A DNA stretch of 64,000 bases. It comes from Actinocorallia herbida. GTDB taxonomy: Bacteria; Actinomycetota; Actinomycetes; Streptosporangiales; Streptosporangiaceae. Position numbers and translations under genes: made by a program. The notes below the pieces were generated by a model. That model was not told the DNA's origin. It did not search any database and saw nothing but the letters and a program-made list of their open reading frames with translations. Numbering within the stretch: position 1 is the first letter of the stretch; each line of letters starts with the position of its first letter. Of the stretch, positions 45,841 through 55,106 are shown piece by piece. The stretch lies in the NCBI RefSeq assembly GCF_003751225.1, contig NZ_RJKE01000001.1, forward strand, positions 3,472,001 through 3,536,000, written 5' to 3'.

Positions 45841-47342
45841 GAGGCCACCTCGTCGGCGACGCCGTCGACGTCCGGGGCCCGGTCCGTGCCGATGTCCGCC
45901 ATGTAGCTCATCCACGTGTAGGCGGGGTCGCCGCGCTCGACCAGCTCCCGGTACAGCCGGACGGTCAGGTCGCGGCGGACGCCGGAGTAGGCGGGCGCGT
46001 CGTAGACGTTGTGCAGCTCGTGCGGGTCGGTCTCCAGGTCGTACAGCTCGTGCACGCTCTCGGGGTTGAACACGAGCTTGTGGCGGCGGTCGCGGAACAT
46101 CCGCTGGGAGTAGGGGAAGTGGTGGCCGTGGAACTCGGCGACCACGTGGTCCCGGCCGCCCGCGCCGGACCCGGTGATCAGCGGCAGCAGGCTCGTCCCG
46201 TCGCAGGGCCGCTGCGGGGGGAGCCCGGCCAGCTCCAGGAGGGTCGGGTTGAGGTCGATGAGGGTCGCGAAGTCGTCGACGACGCGGGGCCCGGCGCCCG
46301 GCACGCGGACGATGCCGGGGATCCGGTAGATGTCCTCGTACATCGCCGGCCCCTTGTCGTTGAGCCGGTGCGCGCCGGTGAACTCGCCGTGGTCGGCGGT
46401 GAAGACCACCGCGGTGTCGTCCCAGAGGTCGAGCTCGCGCAGCCGGTCGAGCAGCCGGCCGACCTGCGCGTCGATCAGGCTGACGTAGCCGCGGTAGACG
46501 GCGATGAGCTTGCGCCACGCGGCGGCGTCGAAGCTGTCGGCCGACCAGTACTCGGCGTAGCGGCGCTGGACGTCGGGCTTGCCCGCGAAGGTCTCGGCCA
46601 TCGACGCGGGCAACTCGACCTCGTCGGGGTCGTGCAGGTCGTAGTAGGCGTCCGGGATCAGGTACGGCAGGTGGGGGCCGTACCAGTGGCAGGACAGCAT
46701 GAAGCGGCGGGCGCCGGAGTGGAAGTCCTCGGCGTAGCGCTCCAGCAGGGCCAGGGCCTGGTCGGTGAGGAACGCCTCGACGGTCGCCTCCGCGGGCTGG
46801 GCGAGCCGTCCCGCGATGAGGTGGCCGCGGCCTGACGCGTTGGCGGCGCGCCCGTACACCGGATCGCGCACCTCGAACGGAGGGTGCCCGTGCTCCTTGA
46901 GCCAGCGCTCGTAGGACGGGTGGTGGAAGGGGTTGAGCGCGCCGGGCAGGTGTTCGCCGTCCATCGCGTAGAACTCGGGGCCGCGTTCGCGTCCGATGTG
47001 CCATTTGCCGACGTGCCCGGCGTTGTAGCCGGCCGCCAGCAGCGGGACGGAGAGGACCGGGTCCTCCTCGGCGACCTCGTCGCGGCCGCCGCCGTTGCGT
47101 TCCGGGTTGACCAGCAGGCCGTGCCGGAACGGGTGCAGCCCGGTGAAGAGCGAGGCGCGCGCCGGGGTGCAGATGGCGGTGGGCGTGTAGAAGCGGTCGA
47201 ACCGGGCGCCCTCCGCCGCGAGGCCGTCCAGCGCGGGGGTGGACGCGCCGGAGCCGCCGTAGCAGCCGAGGGTGTCGACCCGGTGCTGGTCGGTCATCAG
47301 GAACAGGATGTTGCGGGGGCTGCCCAACGGAACTCCGATCAT
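45837..47342 (-). CDS. Cytoplasmic sulfatase (formylglycine type)
   Basis: 501 residues. The formylglycine motif CTPAR is at residues 58-62 ([20 protein letters not shown]), metal ligands are likely in [10 protein letters not shown], and [13 protein letters not shown] carries the later Asp-His pair. No signal peptide is present, so the enzyme is cytosolic: substrates must be imported, which the coupled SsuABC-like transporter would do. The cysteine would be converted to formylglycine by a separate FGE, not found in this window. ATG 47342 follows GGGAA. First gene of the operon 47342 to 43269, downstream of a ROK regulator. Confidence 0.9.
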   Translation of the reverse strand: MIGVPLGSPRNILFLMTDQHRVDTLGCYGGSGASTPALDGLAAEGARFDRFYTPTAICTPARASLFTGLHPFRHGLLVNPERNGGGRDEVAEEDPVLSVPLLAAGYNAGHVGKWHIGRERGPEFYAMDGEHLPGALNPFHHPSYERWLKEHGHPPFEVRDPVYGRAANASGRGHLIAGRLAQPAEATVEAFLTDQALALLERYAEDFHSGARRFMLSCHWYGPHLPYLIPDAYYDLHDPDEVELPASMAETFAGKPDVQRRYAEYWSADSFDAAAWRKLIAVYRGYVSLIDAQVGRLLDRLRELDLWDDTAVVFTADHGEFTGAHRLNDKGPAMYEDIYRIPGIVRVPGAGPRVVDDFATLIDLNPTLLELAGLPPQRPCDGTSLLPLITGSGAGGRDHVVAEFHGHHFPYSQRMFRDRRHKLVFNPESVHELYDLETDPHELHNVYDAPAYSGVRRDLTVRLYRELVERGDPAYTWMSYMADIGTDRAPDVDGVADEVAS

Positions 47343-47356
47343 GTTTTTTCCCGAGC

Positions 47357-47368
47357 ATTGACATTAAT
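47357..47368. promoter_or_regulatory. Motif shared by the sulfatase and ROK promoters
   Basis: ATTGACATTAAT here resembles ATTGACATAATA (48610-48621, other strand) at the ROK promoter; 9 of 12 positions match, including eight in a row. The sulfatase -10 (TTAATG, 47367-47362), 17 bases from a TTGACC at 47390-47385, lies inside it. Possible ROK operator. Confidence 0.45.
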
Positions 47369-47407
47369 GGGGACGGTCGAGGCCGGTCAAGACTCCGGCT
47401 ACGGGGT

Positions 47408-48586
47408 TCAGGCAGGGGAGGGGGCCGGGCGGAGGTGGTCGGGGATGTCCGGGTCCTCCTGGAGGAGCAGGGCGATCGCCCCCATGGCCGAGGCGTTGCC
47501 GCCCAGGTCGGCGGAGACGACGTCCAGGGAGTGCGCCGCGTTCGGCAGCGCGAGCCGGGAGATCTCGGCGCGCACCGGGTCGAGCACGAGGCTGCCCAGC
47601 GCGCCGAGCTCACCGCCGAGCACCACCCGCCGGGGGTCGAGCTGGACGACGGTCCCGGCCAGGACCCGGCCGATCCGGGTGGCGGCGGCGGTGATCAGCG
47701 CGCAGACCTCGGGCACGCGGTCCCTGGCCGCCTCGACCAGTTCGTCGAGGCCGGCGACCGCGACGCCCCGCGCCGCGCACGCTTCGAGGAGCGCCTGGCC
47801 GCCGGCGCGCTCCTCCAGGCAGCCCCTGCCGCCGCAGTGGCAGATCGGGCCGCCCGGGTCGAGGGACACATGGCCCAGCTCGCCCGCCCCGCCGTGGGCG
47901 CCGCGCACCAGTCGGCCGCCGACGACGTAGCCGCCGCCGATGCCCGTCGACCAGCGCACGTAGACCAGGTCGGAGACCGCCTTGGCGGCTCCCCAGGTGC
48001 TCTCCGCCAGGGCGGCGAGCCGCGCGTTGTTGTCGACCGCGACGCGCACCCCGAACTCGGCGGCGAGCCGTTCCGCGGCGGGGTTCGCACCCTCGCCCGC
48101 GGGCCTGGCCGGTTCGTCGACCACGCCGTGCAGCCCGAGCCCGATCGCCTCCAGCGAGCCGAGCCCGATCCCGCGCTCCCCGATCACCCGCCGGATGAGG
48201 CGGACCGCGGTCTCGGCGCGCTCGGCCGCGTCCGCCCGCTCGGAGACGTCGGCGGTCCCGGTCGCGACGACCTGGTGCGCGACGTTGGCGACGGCCAGAT
48301 GGACCCGCCGGCGGGCGAGGTCGAGCCCGATCAGCTGGCCCGCCTCGGGGGCGAGCGCCACGAGCGTCGGCGGCCTCCCGCGCGCCCCCGACGGCCGGGC
48401 CTCGGCCTCGGTGACGGCGCCGCGCCTGACCAGGTCGGCGATGATCGCGAACAGGGTGGTGCGCGACAGCCCCGTGCGCTCGACGATGTCGGCACGGCTC
48501 AGCGGCCCCGTCGCGCGGAGCGTGCCGAGCACGAGGTCCTCGTGGACCCTGCGGAGCCGCTGGAGCGCGTCGGGAGGTCTGGTCAT
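47408..48586 (-). CDS. ROK-family transcriptional regulator
   Basis: 392 residues. An N-terminal winged helix ([21 protein letters not shown]) is fused to a ROK sugar-kinase-like domain: [19 protein letters not shown]-like [12 protein letters not shown], and the zinc motif with [18 protein letters not shown] regulators bind sugars or sugar phosphates and usually repress; DNA release follows ligand binding. Promoter TTGACA/CATGAT at 48593-48620 places the transcription start at the ATG, hence a leaderless message. It lies 65 bases upstream of the sulfatase operon on the same strand and probably controls it. A sulfated sugar would join ROK, sulfatase and importer (inference). Confidence 0.9.
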   Translation of the reverse strand: MTRPPDALQRLRRVHEDLVLGTLRATGPLSRADIVERTGLSRTTLFAIIADLVRRGAVTEAEARPSGARGRPPTLVALAPEAGQLIGLDLARRRVHLAVANVAHQVVATGTADVSERADAAERAETAVRLIRRVIGERGIGLGSLEAIGLGLHGVVDEPARPAGEGANPAAERLAAEFGVRVAVDNNARLAALAESTWGAAKAVSDLVYVRWSTGIGGGYVVGGRLVRGAHGGAGELGHVSLDPGGPICHCGGRGCLEERAGGQALLEACAARGVAVAGLDELVEAARDRVPEVCALITAAATRIGRVLAGTVVQLDPRRVVLGGELGALGSLVLDPVRAEISRLALPNAAHSLDVVSADLGGNASAMGAIALLLQEDPDIPDHLRPAPSPA

Positions 48587-48592
48587 GGATAG

Positions 48593-48620
48593 ATCATGCC
48601 AGCCGTGTCTATTATGTCAA
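48593..48620 (-). promoter_or_regulatory. Leaderless promoter of the ROK regulator
   Basis: On the minus strand TTGACA (48620-48615), a 16-base spacer and CATGAT (48598-48593); the start site falls at or next to the ATG at 48586. Confidence 0.5.
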
Positions 48621-48735
48621 TACTTCGGATTAAAGATCTCCACGGGCGCGCTGTCCCCGCATGGCGAAACCCGTCGGCGACACCCCTGGCCCGGCTTGGG
48701 TCGATCTTCTCGCCGACGCGCTCGGGCGCTGACGG

Positions 48736-50592
48736 TCAGATCGGCATGGGCTGCGCGGTGGGGCGGTAGAGGCCGTGCAGGACGAGCCAGAGGTGGCGGG
48801 CGGCGTTGCGCAGGTGCTCGTCGGTGGACAGGGTGGCGCGGGTGATGGAGGGAAGGGCCGGTTCCGCCGCGTCGCCGATGTAGGTGAGGGCGTTGAGCGC
48901 CTGGAGCCGGACCTTCGTGTCGGGGTGCTCGTCGAGGGTGTCGGCCAAGTGGGGGACGGCGTCTCCGGTGCGGCCGAGGCGGGCCAAGGCTTCGGCGGCG
49001 ACGATCCGGACCTGCGGGGACGGGTCGTCGGACAGGCACAGGGCCAGCGCGTCGGCGGCGGGGGAGGCGGCGTCACCGAGCATGAGCAGCCCGGAGGCCG
49101 CCCAGTACCGGACGACCTCGTTGGCGTCCGCGAGATCCTGGACGAGGCGGGGCAGGTTGCCGGGTTCGCGCCGGATGGCGGCTCCGGCGAGGTCCAGGAC
49201 GCGGCGGAGCGGGTAGGCGCCGGTCGCGCGGCTCTGCTCGTACCCCTCCAGGGGTGAGCCTTCGGGGATGAACCCGTTGTCGTTGACGTCGAGGAGCCGC
49301 CGGTCGAGGGCCGCGCTCAGCCGGTGGAGGACGGCACGGTGGCCCGGCTCGTTCGCCAGGTCGTCGACCTCGTCGGGATCCACCCGCAGGTCGTAGAGCT
49401 CTTCGGCGGGCTTGGGCCGCCAGTACCTGTTTTGGACGGGGTCGAGGACGCCGTCGAGATGCGCCTGCTCCCAGTCCTGGTAGCCCTTCTGCTGCCAGGC
49501 GAACGCCTGGTGCTGGCCGTAGGGGCGGTGCGGGCTGTAATTGCGGATGTAGCGGTACCGCTCATCCCGGACGGTGCGCACCATGTCGTACCGCTCGTCC
49601 ATCCGATTCCGCACGCCGAAGGCATAGGACGGCCGGGGCCCGCCCGTCAGTGAGGAGCCGCGCATGTGGTCGGGCGCGGGCAGCCCGGCCAGGGCGAGAA
49701 CGGTCGGGGCGAAGTCCAGCGACGTGACGGGCGCGGTGACGACCGACCCCGGCGCGGCGGGCGCCAGATGTGCCCATTTCTCGGGGAACCGGACGATCAG
49801 CGCCGTGCGGAGTCCGCTGTCGTAGCAGTGCCGTTTGCTGCGCGGCAGGGCACCGCCGTTGTCGGAGTAGTAGAAGACGACCGTGTCCTCCGCGAGCCCG
49901 TCCTTCGCCAGTTCGTCGAGGCGATCGGCGACCTGCCCGTCGAGCTGCGCCATGAGGTCGTAGTAGCGGGCGCGGTCGGCGCGGATCGCCGGCGTGTCGG
50001 GCAGGTAGGCCGGAACCCTGACGTCCTCGGGCCTCGTCCGCCCGGCGCCGCCCAGGAACAGCGCGCTCTCGTGCGTGGTCATGTAGTTGAACACCGAGAA
50101 GAAGGGAGCGTCCTTCGGCCGGTTCCGCCAGTGCGCGAGCAGGCCCGACGCGTCCCAGACCTTCGCGGGGTCGAACGGCGCGTTGTAGTCGGTCTTGTTG
50201 TTGTTCGTACAGAAGTAGCCGGACTCCCTCAGGTATTCGGGGAATCCGCGGAGGAAGCCGGGGATGTTCCCCTCGGCCCGCATGTGCTCGGCCGGGCCGC
50301 AGGTCTCCGGCGGAAGGCCGGTCAGGATCGCGAACCGCGAGGGCGCGCACACCGGGGCGCTGGAGAAGGAGTTCTCGTAGCGGATCCCCTCGGCGGCGAG
50401 GCGGTCCAGGGTGGGCGTGCGCGCCAGCGGGTCGCCGTAGGCGCCGATATAGGGGTTGTTGTCCTCGCTCACCAGCCACAGGATGTTCGGCCCCCGGGCC
50501 GCAGCCTCCGCCCGCGCGGGCGGCCCGGCCGCGAGCAGCCCTCCCGTCACCCCGGCCAGCACCTGCCTGCGGGACACCCGGTCCAGATGCAT
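48736..50592 (-). CDS. Tat-exported sulfatase with C-terminal HEAT repeats
   Basis: 618 residues. The N-terminus MHLDRVSRRQVLAGVTGGLL has a twin-arginine motif (SRRQVL) and a cleavage region PPARAEA. The sulfatase domain has LVSEDNNPYIGAYGD and the formylglycine motif CAPSR (C82), then YYSDNGGALPRSKRH. After about residue 470 come helical HEAT/PBS-type repeats with regular spacing (VVRYWAASGLLMLGD, QVRIVAAEALARLGR, KVRLQALNALTYIGD). Family members with such tails act on sulfated polysaccharides or glycolipids outside the cell. Cotranslational modification before Tat export is possible because Tat carries folded proteins. It is on its own, after an AT-rich promoter region near 50608. Confidence 0.85.
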   Translation of the reverse strand: MHLDRVSRRQVLAGVTGGLLAAGPPARAEAAARGPNILWLVSEDNNPYIGAYGDPLARTPTLDRLAAEGIRYENSFSSAPVCAPSRFAILTGLPPETCGPAEHMRAEGNIPGFLRGFPEYLRESGYFCTNNNKTDYNAPFDPAKVWDASGLLAHWRNRPKDAPFFSVFNYMTTHESALFLGGAGRTRPEDVRVPAYLPDTPAIRADRARYYDLMAQLDGQVADRLDELAKDGLAEDTVVFYYSDNGGALPRSKRHCYDSGLRTALIVRFPEKWAHLAPAAPGSVVTAPVTSLDFAPTVLALAGLPAPDHMRGSSLTGGPRPSYAFGVRNRMDERYDMVRTVRDERYRYIRNYSPHRPYGQHQAFAWQQKGYQDWEQAHLDGVLDPVQNRYWRPKPAEELYDLRVDPDEVDDLANEPGHRAVLHRLSAALDRRLLDVNDNGFIPEGSPLEGYEQSRATGAYPLRRVLDLAGAAIRREPGNLPRLVQDLADANEVVRYWAASGLLMLGDAASPAADALALCLSDDPSPQVRIVAAEALARLGRTGDAVPHLADTLDEHPDTKVRLQALNALTYIGDAAEPALPSITRATLSTDEHLRNAARHLWLVLHGLYRPTAQPMPI

Positions 50593-50607
50593 ACCGAACC
50601 TACCTTT

Positions 50608-50617
50608 TATATAGGTA
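50608..50617 (-). promoter_or_regulatory. AT-rich promoter element TACCTATATA of the exported sulfatase
   Basis: The 10-mer TATATAGGTA (plus strand) is rare in DNA this GC-rich and recurs at 60073-60082, before mtnA in the same orientation. On the minus strand it reads TACCTATATA followed by two bases and AGG. It could be a strong -10 or a shared operator. Confidence 0.4.
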
Positions 50618-50668
50618 ATATCGGATGCCGATCGTCTCACAGACCCGGCCGCATGTCCCGTCCGCGCG

Positions 50669-51823
50669 TCAGGCGTGGCCGCCCGTGGTGACGGGGCCGA
50701 GGGTGAGGGTCGGGACGGCCTCCAGGATCTCGCCGAGCCGGGCCGTCTGCCGGCCGAGGTCGTCGAGCCGGGCTGGGGAGAGCCCGGTGAAGGACTCGAC
50801 GGTGACGGCGAGCTTCCGGCCGGACCTGCGCTGGTGCCAGCGGCCCGCGACGGTGCCGTCGACGAGGAGGAGCTGGAAGTTGCCGCGCCGCGCCCGGTCG
50901 GCCGCCTCTCCGGGGTACAGCAGCGCCGGGGGCTGGTTGCCGACACGGTAGGCGTAGCCGTCGAAGTACGGCAGGAGGCGGACGCCATGAGGAGCCGTCT
51001 CGGGGACGGCGAGGTCCCCGGCGGCGACCCACGCGGCCTCGCCCTCGACCAGGACCGGCTCGAGCGCGTCGCCGAGCGAGGCGAACAGCTCCTTCGCCCA
51101 GGCCGGCGGCACGTTCGTCCAGTGCGCGAACCGCTGGGGCGTGGAGGGGCCGTAGGCGTGCAGGTGGCTTCGGACGAGCCACGGCAGCGCCTCCTCCGGC
51201 GCGGCGGGCACGAACCCCGGCACTGACCGCCGCGGATCGGTGAAGGCCGCCTTGCGTCCCCGGTCGGGCGCGAAGCAGAGCGCGCCGCGCATCCCCGCGA
51301 GATGCATCGCCTGCCGCCACCGCGGCCACTTGCCCTGGAACGCCTCCATCACCAGGTCGCCCGCCCACGGACCCGTCCGCGCGACGACCTCATCGGTGAG
51401 CTCGTCCACGGTCAGTTCCGTGTCGGCCAGCGCCTCGCGGATCGCCGCGACGACCTCCTCGGTCTGTCCCGGCGTGAGCCCGGTGTCCGGCCGATGCCTT
51501 GGCTGGATGAGGGGAAGCGCGGAAAGCGCCCCGACCCACAGCGCGAGGTCCCGCGCGGGCACGAGGTGCACCGTTCCGCGCAGCCCGTACGTCTTCACGA
51601 GGCTGCGCTCCTTCCACAGCGCGTCCCGCACGTCCTGCCGCGTCCCGGTCCCGAGCCGCATCCCGATCCCGACCTCGGCCGCCGACATCACCTGCGCGTG
51701 CACACCCGCCATCGCCCCCGCGACGTCGGCGGGCCGCGCGTCCTTCAGCGGCGCGGCGAGCCCGTGCCTTTCCAGCCGCCGAGCGCACACCTCGGACCAG
51801 GAGAAATCCCGCAGTTCCGTCAC
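50669..51823 (-). CDS. Winged-helix DNA-binding domain protein (HTH_42, AlkZ/YcaQ-like family)
   Basis: 384 residues. Conserved pieces are HAQVMSAAEVGIGMRLG in the first part, SLVKTYGLRGTVHLVPARDL, and a C-terminal LLPYFDGYAYRVGNQPPALL then LLVDGTVAGRWHQRR. This is the pattern of the winged-helix HTH_42 family, which includes the DNA glycosylases AlkZ and YcaQ that excise alkylated or crosslinked bases. AlkZ uses a QxQ-type motif; whether HAQVM keeps it is not clear, so the enzyme role is not certain. GTG 51823 is preceded by GGGGAAG. Confidence 0.75.
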   Translation of the reverse strand: MTELRDFSWSEVCARRLERHGLAAPLKDARPADVAGAMAGVHAQVMSAAEVGIGMRLGTGTRQDVRDALWKERSLVKTYGLRGTVHLVPARDLALWVGALSALPLIQPRHRPDTGLTPGQTEEVVAAIREALADTELTVDELTDEVVARTGPWAGDLVMEAFQGKWPRWRQAMHLAGMRGALCFAPDRGRKAAFTDPRRSVPGFVPAAPEEALPWLVRSHLHAYGPSTPQRFAHWTNVPPAWAKELFASLGDALEPVLVEGEAAWVAAGDLAVPETAPHGVRLLPYFDGYAYRVGNQPPALLYPGEAADRARRGNFQLLLVDGTVAGRWHQRRSGRKLAVTVESFTGLSPARLDDLGRQTARLGEILEAVPTLTLGPVTTGGHA

Positions 51824-51917
51824 TCTTCCCCATCCCGTTCCCGGCGGAGCCGTCCGCCTCGGCCGACTCTAGGGGCCGATGAGGACGCTTCCCGTCCGCG
51901 TTGACCGGGAGGCGGGG

Positions 51918-52472
51918 CTACCGCTTCCGGTCCGCGGCGATCGTGTCGTAGTCGGGGATGCGGGACGCGATGGGGTCTCCGGTGAAGTTCCCGACCCAGC
52001 CGTCGTCGTCATGGAAGAACCGGATCGCGGCGAAGTCGGGGGCGGTGCCCATGTCGAACCAGTGGGTGGTGGCGCGGGGGACCGTGAGGAGGTCGCCCGC
52101 CTCGCACAGCACCGCGTGGACCCGGTCGCCGACGTGCAGGTAGAAGATGCCGGATCCGGAGGCGAAGAAGCGGACCTCGTCGTCGTCGTGGGTGTGCTCG
52201 GAGAGGAACTTCGCGCGCGCGGCGCGGGCGGTCTCCGGGTCGGCGTCGGGGCCGAGCGCGACGACGTCGACCTGGACGAACCCCTCCTCTTCGGTCAGGG
52301 CGGCGACCCGCTCGCGGTAGGCCGCCAGGACGTCCCCGTCCGCCTCGACCACGGGCCAGTGCCGGAGCACGACGTCGAGGGGCTTGAGGGCCGCGGCGAT
52401 CTCCGCCGCGTCGTCGGTCGCGAACACCTCCACCGGGGTGTCGCCGTCGGTGTAGACCGTCAGGTACGTCAT
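51918..52472 (-). CDS. mtnD: Acireductone dioxygenase
   Basis: 184 residues of the cupin superfamily. The metal site HTHDDDE (two His and Glu) is followed by [15 protein letters not shown] and a later TTHWFD histidine. It oxidises acireductone to 2-keto-4-methylthiobutyrate and formate (iron form) in the methionine salvage pathway. ATG 52472 has AAGGAAAG upstream. It is divergent from the importer-mtnK operon, with 73 bases between them. Confidence 0.92.
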   Translation of the reverse strand: MTYLTVYTDGDTPVEVFATDDAAEIAAALKPLDVVLRHWPVVEADGDVLAAYRERVAALTEEEGFVQVDVVALGPDADPETARAARAKFLSEHTHDDDEVRFFASGSGIFYLHVGDRVHAVLCEAGDLLTVPRATTHWFDMGTAPDFAAIRFFHDDDGWVGNFTGDPIASRIPDYDTIAADRKR

Positions 52473-52545
52473 CGTCTTTCCTTTGCTTCGCGGGATATCC
52501 ATGGTAAATCAGTAGGAAAAATAAACAATCCCCCCTGGAAGACTC
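52473..52545. promoter_or_regulatory. Divergent promoter region of mtnD and the importer-mtnK operon
   Basis: A notably AT-rich island (around 52500-52530, with GGTAAATCAGTAGGAAAAAT) in GC-rich DNA. The AGTAGGAA piece also occurs on the minus strand just before mtnA (60072-60065). A shared regulator is possible; no clear palindrome was found, and no riboswitch-like structure was recognised. Confidence 0.4.
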
Positions 52546-53619
52546 ATGAAGATACGCATGGCCGTCGCCCTGAGCCTGCTCGCCGCCTCCGCGGCGGCCT
52601 GCTCACAGGGCGGATCCGAAGCCCCCGCCGCCTCCCCGGCCGCGACCTCCGCGGCGCCCGCCCCCACCGAGACGGCGCCCGCCGCGTTCGCCGACGGGGG
52701 CCTGCGCGTCGCACTGGTGAGCCAGCTGTCGTCCGGCGACTACTTCCAGCAGCTCGTCGCGGGCGCAGAGGACGAGGCCAAGGCGCTGAACATCGAGCTC
52801 GACGTCTCCAGCGCGGGGGGCGACAACGACAAGCACGCGCTCAACCTGGAGCAGGCGGTCGCCAAGAAGGCCGACGCGATCATCGTCGACCACGGCTTCG
52901 CCGAGACGATCCAGCCCGCCGTGAAGAAGGCGGTCGACGCGAAGATCCCGGTCGTGGCGTTCGACGTGGACCCCGGCGACAGCGAGGTCACCACCCTCGA
53001 CCAGGACGACCACGAGATCGCCGGCCAGGCGCTCGGCGCGCTCAAGCAGGACACGGGCGGCACCGCCGAGGTGCTGTACGTCTACGTCGCGGGATTCGAG
53101 CCGCTCGATCGCCGGAACGAGACCTGGACCCAGTTCAAGAAGGACAACCCGGGCGTCACCCAGACCGCGCAGATCGGCGTGGTCAACGGCTCGACCGCCG
53201 CGGCCGTCGCCGACCAGGCCAAGGCCGCGCTCCAGGCGCACCCGGAGACGACCTCGGTCTTCGCCCCCTACGACGAGTTCGCCAAGGGCGCGACGCTCGC
53301 GATCAACGAACTCGGCCTCCAGGGCAAGGTGAAGGTCTACGGGGCCGACATCTCCACCGCCGACATCGGCGTCATCACCGCCCCGGACAGCCCGTGGGTG
53401 GCGACCTCGGCGACCGACCCGGCCAACGTCGGACGGGTCGCGGTCCGGGCCGCGGCGCTCCGCATCGCCGGCCGTGACCTGCCGAAGTCCGTCGTGGTGC
53501 CGCCGACGCTGCTCACCCGGGACAGGCTCGTGGAGCGGAAGATCACCAATGTCCAGCAGCTGACCGAGTCGTTCCCCGAGCTCGCCACCCCCGACCTCGC
53601 CCGGGTGCCCTGGAAGTGA
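52546..53619 (+). CDS. ABC substrate-binding lipoprotein, predicted methylthioribose importer
   Basis: 357 residues. A lipoprotein signal ends AASAAAC (Cys ~19), followed by a Pro/Ala/Thr-rich linker. The sugar-binding (periplasmic-binding protein type 1) domain runs from VALVSQLSSGDYFQQLVAGA to the C-terminus, with VAKKADAIIVDHG and GVVNGSTAAAVADQAKAAL. It belongs to the CUT2 sugar-binding group. The gene is coupled to an ATPase, a permease and mtnK, so the ligand is most likely 5-methylthioribose (inference). Confidence 0.85.
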   Translation: MKIRMAVALSLLAASAAACSQGGSEAPAASPAATSAAPAPTETAPAAFADGGLRVALVSQLSSGDYFQQLVAGAEDEAKALNIELDVSSAGGDNDKHALNLEQAVAKKADAIIVDHGFAETIQPAVKKAVDAKIPVVAFDVDPGDSEVTTLDQDDHEIAGQALGALKQDTGGTAEVLYVYVAGFEPLDRRNETWTQFKKDNPGVTQTAQIGVVNGSTAAAVADQAKAALQAHPETTSVFAPYDEFAKGATLAINELGLQGKVKVYGADISTADIGVITAPDSPWVATSATDPANVGRVAVRAAALRIAGRDLPKSVVVPPTLLTRDRLVERKITNVQQLTESFPELATPDLARVPWK

Positions 53620-55106
53620 GCCCCGTCGTCGCGGTCTCCGGACTGACCAAGCGGTACGGCGGCACGACCGTCCTGCACGACGTGGGCCTCGAGCTCGCGG
53701 CGGGCGAGATCGTCGGGCTGGTCGGGACGAACGGCGCGGGCAAGTCCACCCTGATCAAGATCCTCTCGGGGGCGGTCGCGCCCACCGGGGGCGAGATCCG
53801 GGTGGCCGGGGCCCGGGTCGTCCTGCGCGATCCACTCGCCGCCAAGGCCGCCGGGATCCAGACCGTGCACCAGGACATCGACGCGGGGATCGTGCCCGGG
53901 GCGTCGGTCGCGGAGAACCTCACGCTCGACGGGCTCGCGACGGGCGGCCGGTTCGTCACCGGGCGCGGCACGCGCGCGCGGGCTCGGCGGATCGCGGAGG
54001 CGGCGGGGTTCGACGCGCCGCTCGACGCGCCCGCCGAGTCCCTGCCGCCCGGTCCGCGGCAGCATCTCGTCATCGCGCGGGCGCTGCACCGCCGACCGCG
54101 GCTGCTTATCCTCGACGAGCCCACCTCGAGCCTCGCCCGCGCGGAGGCCGACGCGCTGCTCGACCTCGTGCGCGGGCTCGCCGCCGACGGCGTCGCGGTG
54201 CTCTACGTGACGCACCGGCTCGCCGAGGTCGGCGCGCTCTGCGACCGGGCCGTCGTGCTGCGGGACGGGGAGATCGGGGCGGTGTTCCCCGCCCCGTTCG
54301 ATCCCGCCGTGCTCGTCTCGGCGATGCTCGGCGCACGCTTCGCGCCCGCCGCGCGGGAGGCGCCGGTGGTCGGCGGGCCCGTGCTGGAGGCGACCGGGAT
54401 CCGGGCGCTGCCCGAGGGGACGCCGTTCGATCTGACGGTCCGGGAGGGTGAGGTCGTCGGCGTCACCGGGCTCGTCGGGGCGGGCAAGACCGAGCTGCTG
54501 GAGCAGCTGTTCGGCGCGCGGCCGCTGCTGTCCGGGGTGCTCACGCTGGACGGGCGCGGCCATCTGCCGCGTGATCCGGCGGCCGCCGTCGACGCCGGGG
54601 TGGCGCTGGTCGCCGAGGAGCGGGAGGCGCAGGCCGTCGTGCCGGGCTGGTCGGTGCGCGCGCATGTCGGGCTGCCGAGACGGGCCGCCAGGTTCGGGGT
54701 GCTCTCCGGGGCGGCCGAGGCCAGGGCCGCGGTGCGGACGATCGCCGCCTTCGGCGTCACCCCGGCCGACCCCGCCGCCGATTTCGCGACGCTCTCGGGC
54801 GGCAACCAGCAGAAGGCGCTCGTCGGCCGCTGGTTCGACGGGGCGTCCCGGCTGCTGCTGCTCGACGAGCCCTTCCGGGGCGTCGACGTGGGGGCGCGCG
54901 CCGAGATCGCCCGACGGGTCAGGGCCGGGGCGGCCACGGTCGGCGTGCTCGTCGCCTCGGCCGATCCGCACGAGGTGCTCCAGCTCGCCGACCGGATCGT
55001 GGTGCTGCGCGACGGGGGCGTCGCGGGGGAACTGCCCGCCGCCGAGGCCGCGCCGGAAAGGCTCGCCGCGCTGCTGGCGGGCGCGGCGGAAGGAGAAAAG
55101 GAATGA
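53616..55106 (+). CDS. ABC transporter ATPase, double-domain, predicted methylthioribose importer
   Basis: 496 residues with two ATPase domains. Domain 1 has Walker A GTNGAGKST and Walker B LLILDEPTSSLA but a degraded signature (SLPPGPRQHL). Domain 2 has GLVGAGKTE, intact LSGGNQQKA and LLLLDEPFRG. GTG 53616 overlaps the binding-protein stop. The same asymmetry occurs in the arabinose ATPase at 37124, but the two are only distantly related within the family. Confidence 0.9.
   Translation: MSPVVAVSGLTKRYGGTTVLHDVGLELAAGEIVGLVGTNGAGKSTLIKILSGAVAPTGGEIRVAGARVVLRDPLAAKAAGIQTVHQDIDAGIVPGASVAENLTLDGLATGGRFVTGRGTRARARRIAEAAGFDAPLDAPAESLPPGPRQHLVIARALHRRPRLLILDEPTSSLARAEADALLDLVRGLAADGVAVLYVTHRLAEVGALCDRAVVLRDGEIGAVFPAPFDPAVLVSAMLGARFAPAAREAPVVGGPVLEATGIRALPEGTPFDLTVREGEVVGVTGLVGAGKTELLEQLFGARPLLSGVLTLDGRGHLPRDPAAAVDAGVALVAEEREAQAVVPGWSVRAHVGLPRRAARFGVLSGAAEARAAVRTIAAFGVTPADPAADFATLSGGNQQKALVGRWFDGASRLLLLDEPFRGVDVGARAEIARRVRAGAATVGVLVASADPHEVLQLADRIVVLRDGGVAGELPAAEAAPERLAALLAGAAEGEKE

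Noticed and set aside
43269-47342. Choline-sulfate catabolism operon
   Set aside because: The sulfatase has CTPAR and no choline-specific partner genes (betaine aldehyde or choline dehydrogenases) are nearby, so the substrate is left open.
52473-52545. SAM-type riboswitch upstream of the mtn genes
   Set aside because: The leaders are too short (under ~75 bases shared by two divergent genes) and show no kink-turn or multi-helix pattern.
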